Positions 22,857 to 26,569 of a DNA stretch of 26,569 nucleotides are shown here, piece by piece (positions within the stretch are counted from its first letter, which is position 1; every line of letters starts with the position of its first letter). The position numbers and the translations under genes are program-made. The DNA is taken from the NCBI GenBank assembly GCA_964545855.1, contig CAZJHD010000061.1, positions 1 to 26,569 on the forward strand, written 5' to 3'. Source of the DNA: CAZJHD01 sp964545855. Lineage in GTDB: Bacteria > Planctomycetota > UBA1135 > JACQFD01. The notes beneath the pieces were generated by a model. The model was not told the DNA's origin and ran no database searches. It saw nothing but the letters and a program-made list of their open reading frames with translations.

Positions 22857-25800
22857 ACGGCGCGATCGGCTCTCGCCCGCGAAGCGTCGTCTCCTCGAGA
22901 AGCTGCTGCGCGAGAAGGGCGAGGCCGCCGCGCCGCCGCCGATCCCGCGCGCGCCGTCGTTCGACGGAGCCTTCCCGCTCTCCTTCGCCCAGGAGCGCTT
23001 CTGGCTCCTGGAGGAGCTGGAGCCCGGGAGCCCGGCGCACCGGATCCCGAGCGCGCTGCGGCTGCGCGGTCCGCTCGACGTCGCGGCGCTGCGCGGCGCG
23101 CTCGCGGCGATCGTGCGCCGGCACGGGAGCCTCCGCACGCGCTTCGAGGTGCGCGACGGCGTGCCGGTGCAATGCGTCGACGAGCCGCCGGCCGAGGGCG
23201 GCGCGCAGATCGACGTCGCCGTCGACGACCTCCGACCGCTCCCCGCGGAGGCGCGCGAGGAGGAGCGGCGCCGACTGCGCGAGCGCCTGCTCCTCGACCC
23301 CTTCGACCTGCGGCGCGGACCGCTCGTGCGCTGGCGGCTGCTGCGGCTCGCCGACGACGAGCACGAGCTGCTCACGTGCCTCCACCACATCGTGGCCGAC
23401 GGTCTCTCCACGCGCGTGCTCGGGCGCGAGCTCGCCGAGCTCTACCGCGCGGCGCTCCAGGGGCGCGCGCCGTCGCTGCCGCCGCTGCCGGTGCAGTACG
23501 CCGACTGGGGCGCGTGGCAGCGCGCGTGGATGCGCGGCCCGCGTCTCGAGGAGGAGCTCGACTTCTGGAGGCGCGAGCTCGACGGCATGGAGGAGCTGTC
23601 GCTCCCCTCGGATCGTCCGCGGAGCGCCGACTGGCGGCGGCGCGGCGCGCGGGAGGCGCGGCCCCTCGACGCGGCGCTCGTGGCGGAGCTGCGGGCGCTC
23701 GCGAAGCGCGAGGGCGCGACGCCCTACATGGCGGTGCTGGCGGCCTTCCAGGCGCTGCTCCATCGCTGGACGGGGCAGGAGGACGTCGTCGTCGGCACGC
23801 CCGTGGCGAACCGCACGCGCGCCGAGGTGGAGCCGCTCGTCGGCTTCTTCGTGAACAGCCTCGTGCTGCGGACGCGCGTCGAGAGCGGCGCCAGCTTCCG
23901 CGAGACGCTCGCGCGCACGCGCGCGACGTGCCTCCGCGCGCAGTCGCACCAGGACGCGCCCTTCGAGAAGGTCGTCGAGGCGCTGCGGCCCGAGCGCCGT
24001 CTCGACCGGAGCCCGCTCTTCCAGGTGGTCTTCAACTGGGTCGACTTCCTCGACTTCCGCGACGCGCTGCCGGGGCTGCAGGTAGAGACCGAGGTGGTGC
24101 AGGCGGGGACGCTCTTCGACCTCACGCTCTACGTGTGGGTCGGCGACGCGACGATGCGTCTCGAGGCCGAGTACGACGGCAGCTTCCTCGAGGCCGACAC
24201 CGTGCGGCGGCTCCTCGCGCACCTGGAGAGGATGCTGCGGGCCGTCGTCGCCGACCCGGAGACGTCCGTCGGCGCGGTGGACCTCCTCGACGAGGCGGAG
24301 CGCGCGCAGCTCCGGGCCTGGGGGACGGGCCCCGAGGCGACGGCGCCGGCGCGCACGCTCCACGCGACCGTCGACGAGCGGGCGCGCGCGCAGCCAGTGC
24401 GGGTGGCGCTGGTCGCCGGCGAAGGGGCGGTCGCCTACGGCGAGCTCGCGCGCCGCGCGCGTGTGATCGGAGACGCGCTGCGTGCATCCGGCGTCGCGCC
24501 GGGCGAGCGCGTGGGGATCCTGCTCGACCGCTCGCCCGACCTCGCGGCGGTGCAGCTCGCCGTCGCGCGCAGCGGCGCCGCCTGGGTGCCCCTCGATCCG
24601 CGCCATCCGGCGGAGCGGCTCGGGTTCGTCGCGCGCGACGCGGGGCTCGCCGCGCTCGTGACGGAGCCGGACCTCGCGTCGCATGCGCCGTCGTCCGGCG
24701 CAAGGACGCTCCTCCTCGCCGACTTGCTGCGTGGCGCCGAGGCGGCGCCGCCGGAGCCGCGGGTCGGACCCGAGGACGCGGTCTACGTGATGTACACGTC
24801 GGGATCGACGGGCCGTCCGAAGGGCGTCGAGGTGACGCACGGCGGCGTCACGAATCTCCTCGCGTCGATGGCGCGCGCGCCGGGGATCGCGGAGCGCGAC
24901 CGATGGCTCGCCGTCACGACGGATTCCTTCGACATCTCCGTGCTCGAGTGGTTCGGCCCGCTCGCGGCCGGCGCCTCCGTCCGGATCGCCTCGGCGGAGG
25001 AGGCCGCCGATCCGGCGGCGCTGGCGGCGCTGCTCGCCGATCCGTCCATCACGACGATGCAGGCGACGCCGGCCACGTGGCGCATGCTCGTGTCGCACGG
25101 GTGGCGGCCGCGCGCGGGGCTCCGCGTGCTGTGCGGAGGCGAGGCGCTCGCGCGCGACCTCGCGGAGACGCTGCGTGCGGCGGCCGCCGAGGTGTGGAAC
25201 CTCTACGGCCCGACGGAGACGACCATCTGGTCGACGGCGCACCGCGTGGAGCCCGGCGGCGAGGCCGCCGTCGTGCCCCTCGGGAAGCCCGTCGCGGCGA
25301 CGCGCGTCGCCGTCGTCGACGCGCGCGGCGAGCCGGTGCCGATCGGCGCCGCGGGCGAGCTCGTGATCGGCGGCGCCGGCGTGGCGCGCGGCTACGTGGG
25401 CCGCGCGGACCTCACGGCGGAGCGCTTCGTCACCGATCCCGAGGGGCGCGAGGGCGCGCGCCGCTACCGCACGGGCGACCGCGCGCGCTGGCGGCGCGAC
25501 GGCGTGCTCGAGTTCCTCGGCCGCGACGACGGACAGGTGAAGCTCCGCGGTCACCGCATCGAGCTCGGCGAAGTGGAGCACGTGCTGCGCGACCACGAGG
25601 GCGTCGCCGATGCGGTGGCGCTGCTGCGCGAGGGGAGCGCGGGCGAGCCGGCGCTCTGCGCCTGGGTCGTGCCGCGTCCCTCGGGCGCCGAGGACGACGA
25701 CGAGGCGGCGGCGGCGTGGGCGCACGTCTGGGACGAGGCCTACGCGGCGGGCGGCGCGCCGGAGGACCCGGCCTTCGATCTGCGCGGCTGGGTCGATCCG

Positions 25801-26569
25801 TCGACGGGGGATCCCTGGGGGTCCGACGTGATGCGCGCGTGGCTCGACGCGACCGTCGCGCGCATCGAGCGGCTCCGTCCACGGCGCGTCCTCGAGATCG
25901 GCTGCGGAACGGGGCTCGTGCTCTTCCGGGTCGCGCCCGCGTGCGCTTCGTGGGTCGCGCTCGATCCGTCGCCCACCGCCGTCGCGCGCGTCGGCGCCGA
26001 AGCGGAGCGCCGCGGCCTCGCGCAGGTGCGCGTCTTGCGCGGAGCGGCGCACGACCTCGCGGGACTGGGCGACGCGCGCTTCGACACGGTGATCCTCAAC
26101 TCCGTCGCGCAGTACTTCCCGAGCGCGGCCTACCTCCGGCGCGTGCTCGCCGAGGCGGCGCGCGTCCTCGAGCGCGACGGCCGCATCTTCCTCGGCGACC
26201 TGCGCAGCCTTCCCCTCGCGGCCGACCCCGACGGCGACGAGGAGCTGCTCGTCGACCCGCGCGGTCTCGCGTCCCTCGCCCCCGAGGGATTCCGTGCGGT
26301 CGCGACGATGCGAGAGGGCGACGGCGCCGAGGAGCTCGTGCGCCGCCGGTTCGACGCGGTGCTCGAGCGCGGCGCGGCGGCGGCCACCGGCTTCGACGGT
26401 CGCGCCACCAACGACCCGTCGGCGCGCGTGCGCGCGCGGCGGCTCGAGGCGTCGTTGCGCGCGTGGGTGCGCGCGCGCCTGCCGGAGCCGATGGCGCCGA
26501 GCGCGATCGCGGCCGTCGGCGCGCTGCCGCGCACGGCGAGCGGCAAGGTCGACCGGCGTGCCCTCGCGA
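22840..26569 (+). CDS. non-ribosomal peptide synthetase, C-A(methyltransferase insert), truncated by the window edge
   Basis: 1243 residues visible, open at the right edge. The ATG lies inside the end of the PKS gene (17-nt overlap) with GAGG at 22833-22836. A short helical N-terminus (KRRLLEKLLREK) may dock to the PKS. The condensation domain (about 42-475) has SFAQERFW, HHIVADG (catalytic His183) and GTPVANRT. The adenylation domain starts near 490, with YTSGSTGRPKG (about 652-662), YGPTET and LRGHRIELGEVE. Its specificity positions read D-I-L-(Q or A)-L-G-L-I-W-K, which matches the glycine-type code I know (DILQLGLIWK). Between A8 and the final GKVDRRAL (Lys1236) sits a SAM methyltransferase (about 955-1185; EIGCGTG at 1019-1025 and TVILNSVAQYF). 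N-methylglycine is therefore the likely unit. The carrier domain and any later modules lie outside. Confidence 0.92.

Overview
The window is GC-rich (roughly 70%) and densely packed. It looks like a bacterial chromosome fragment, most plausibly from a planctomycete of the high-GC Pla163/Saltatorellus type. That placement is inferred from several secreted proteins of that flavour: carboxypeptidase-regulatory-like repeats, a decapeptide-repeat fibre protein, a TIG-domain protein and an alpha/beta hydrolase that both end in beta-rich C-terminal modules, and a peptidase-MA-like metalloprotease. No tRNA, rRNA, CRISPR array, insertion sequence or integrase was seen.

Left part (1-14118), mostly envelope and housekeeping genes. 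On the + strand come a membrane-anchored protein with carboxypeptidase-regulatory-like repeats (65-2500), a secreted protein with a FnIII-like C-terminal region (2598-3449), and a small lipoprotein (3583-3963). The lipoprotein overlaps by 4 nt a nuclease-helicase of the DUF2075 / Schlafen-group-3 type (3960-5903). A secreted CocE/X-Pro-peptidase-like alpha/beta hydrolase follows (5972-8041). Next are a - strand AAA/DUF4143 ATPase (8057-9217) with a perfect 10-bp inverted repeat at its start, a + strand AHSA1/SRPBCC protein (9335-9793), a - strand secreted metallopeptidase (9807-11204), and a two-gene + strand unit of a repeat-fibre protein and a TIG protein (11325-14118).

Right part (14413-26569, open at the right edge), a biosynthetic gene cluster on the + strand. 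Its order is an Fe(II)/2-oxoglutarate dioxygenase of the ScoE/Rv0097 isonitrile-forming type, an FcoT/ScoD-type hot-dog thioesterase, a seven-domain type I polyketide synthase (ACP-KS-AT-DH-ER-KR-ACP), and an NRPS (C-A with an embedded methyltransferase) that runs off the window. The dioxygenase/FcoT pair is the signature of the actinobacterial isonitrile lipopeptide loci (sco; Rv0097-Rv0101). In those loci, as I recall them, the pair is followed by an acyl-ACP ligase, a free ACP and an NRPS. Here a fully reducing PKS with its own N-terminal ACP sits where the ligase and ACP would be.

Proposed working model (inference): FcoT adds glycine to an enoyl-ACP and releases the adduct. The dioxygenase turns the N-glycyl group into an isonitrile. 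The acid, or a related acyl chain, enters the N-terminal ACP, is extended once with malonyl and fully reduced, and is passed to an NRPS module that reads as glycine-specific with methylation (sarcosine). Several substrate-pocket positions of the dioxygenase differ from ScoE, so the product may not be a standard beta-isocyano fatty acyl group. No gene-free stretch exceeds 300 bases. The longest is 14119-14412 (294 bp), between the TIG protein and the cluster, which holds only a weak hairpin.
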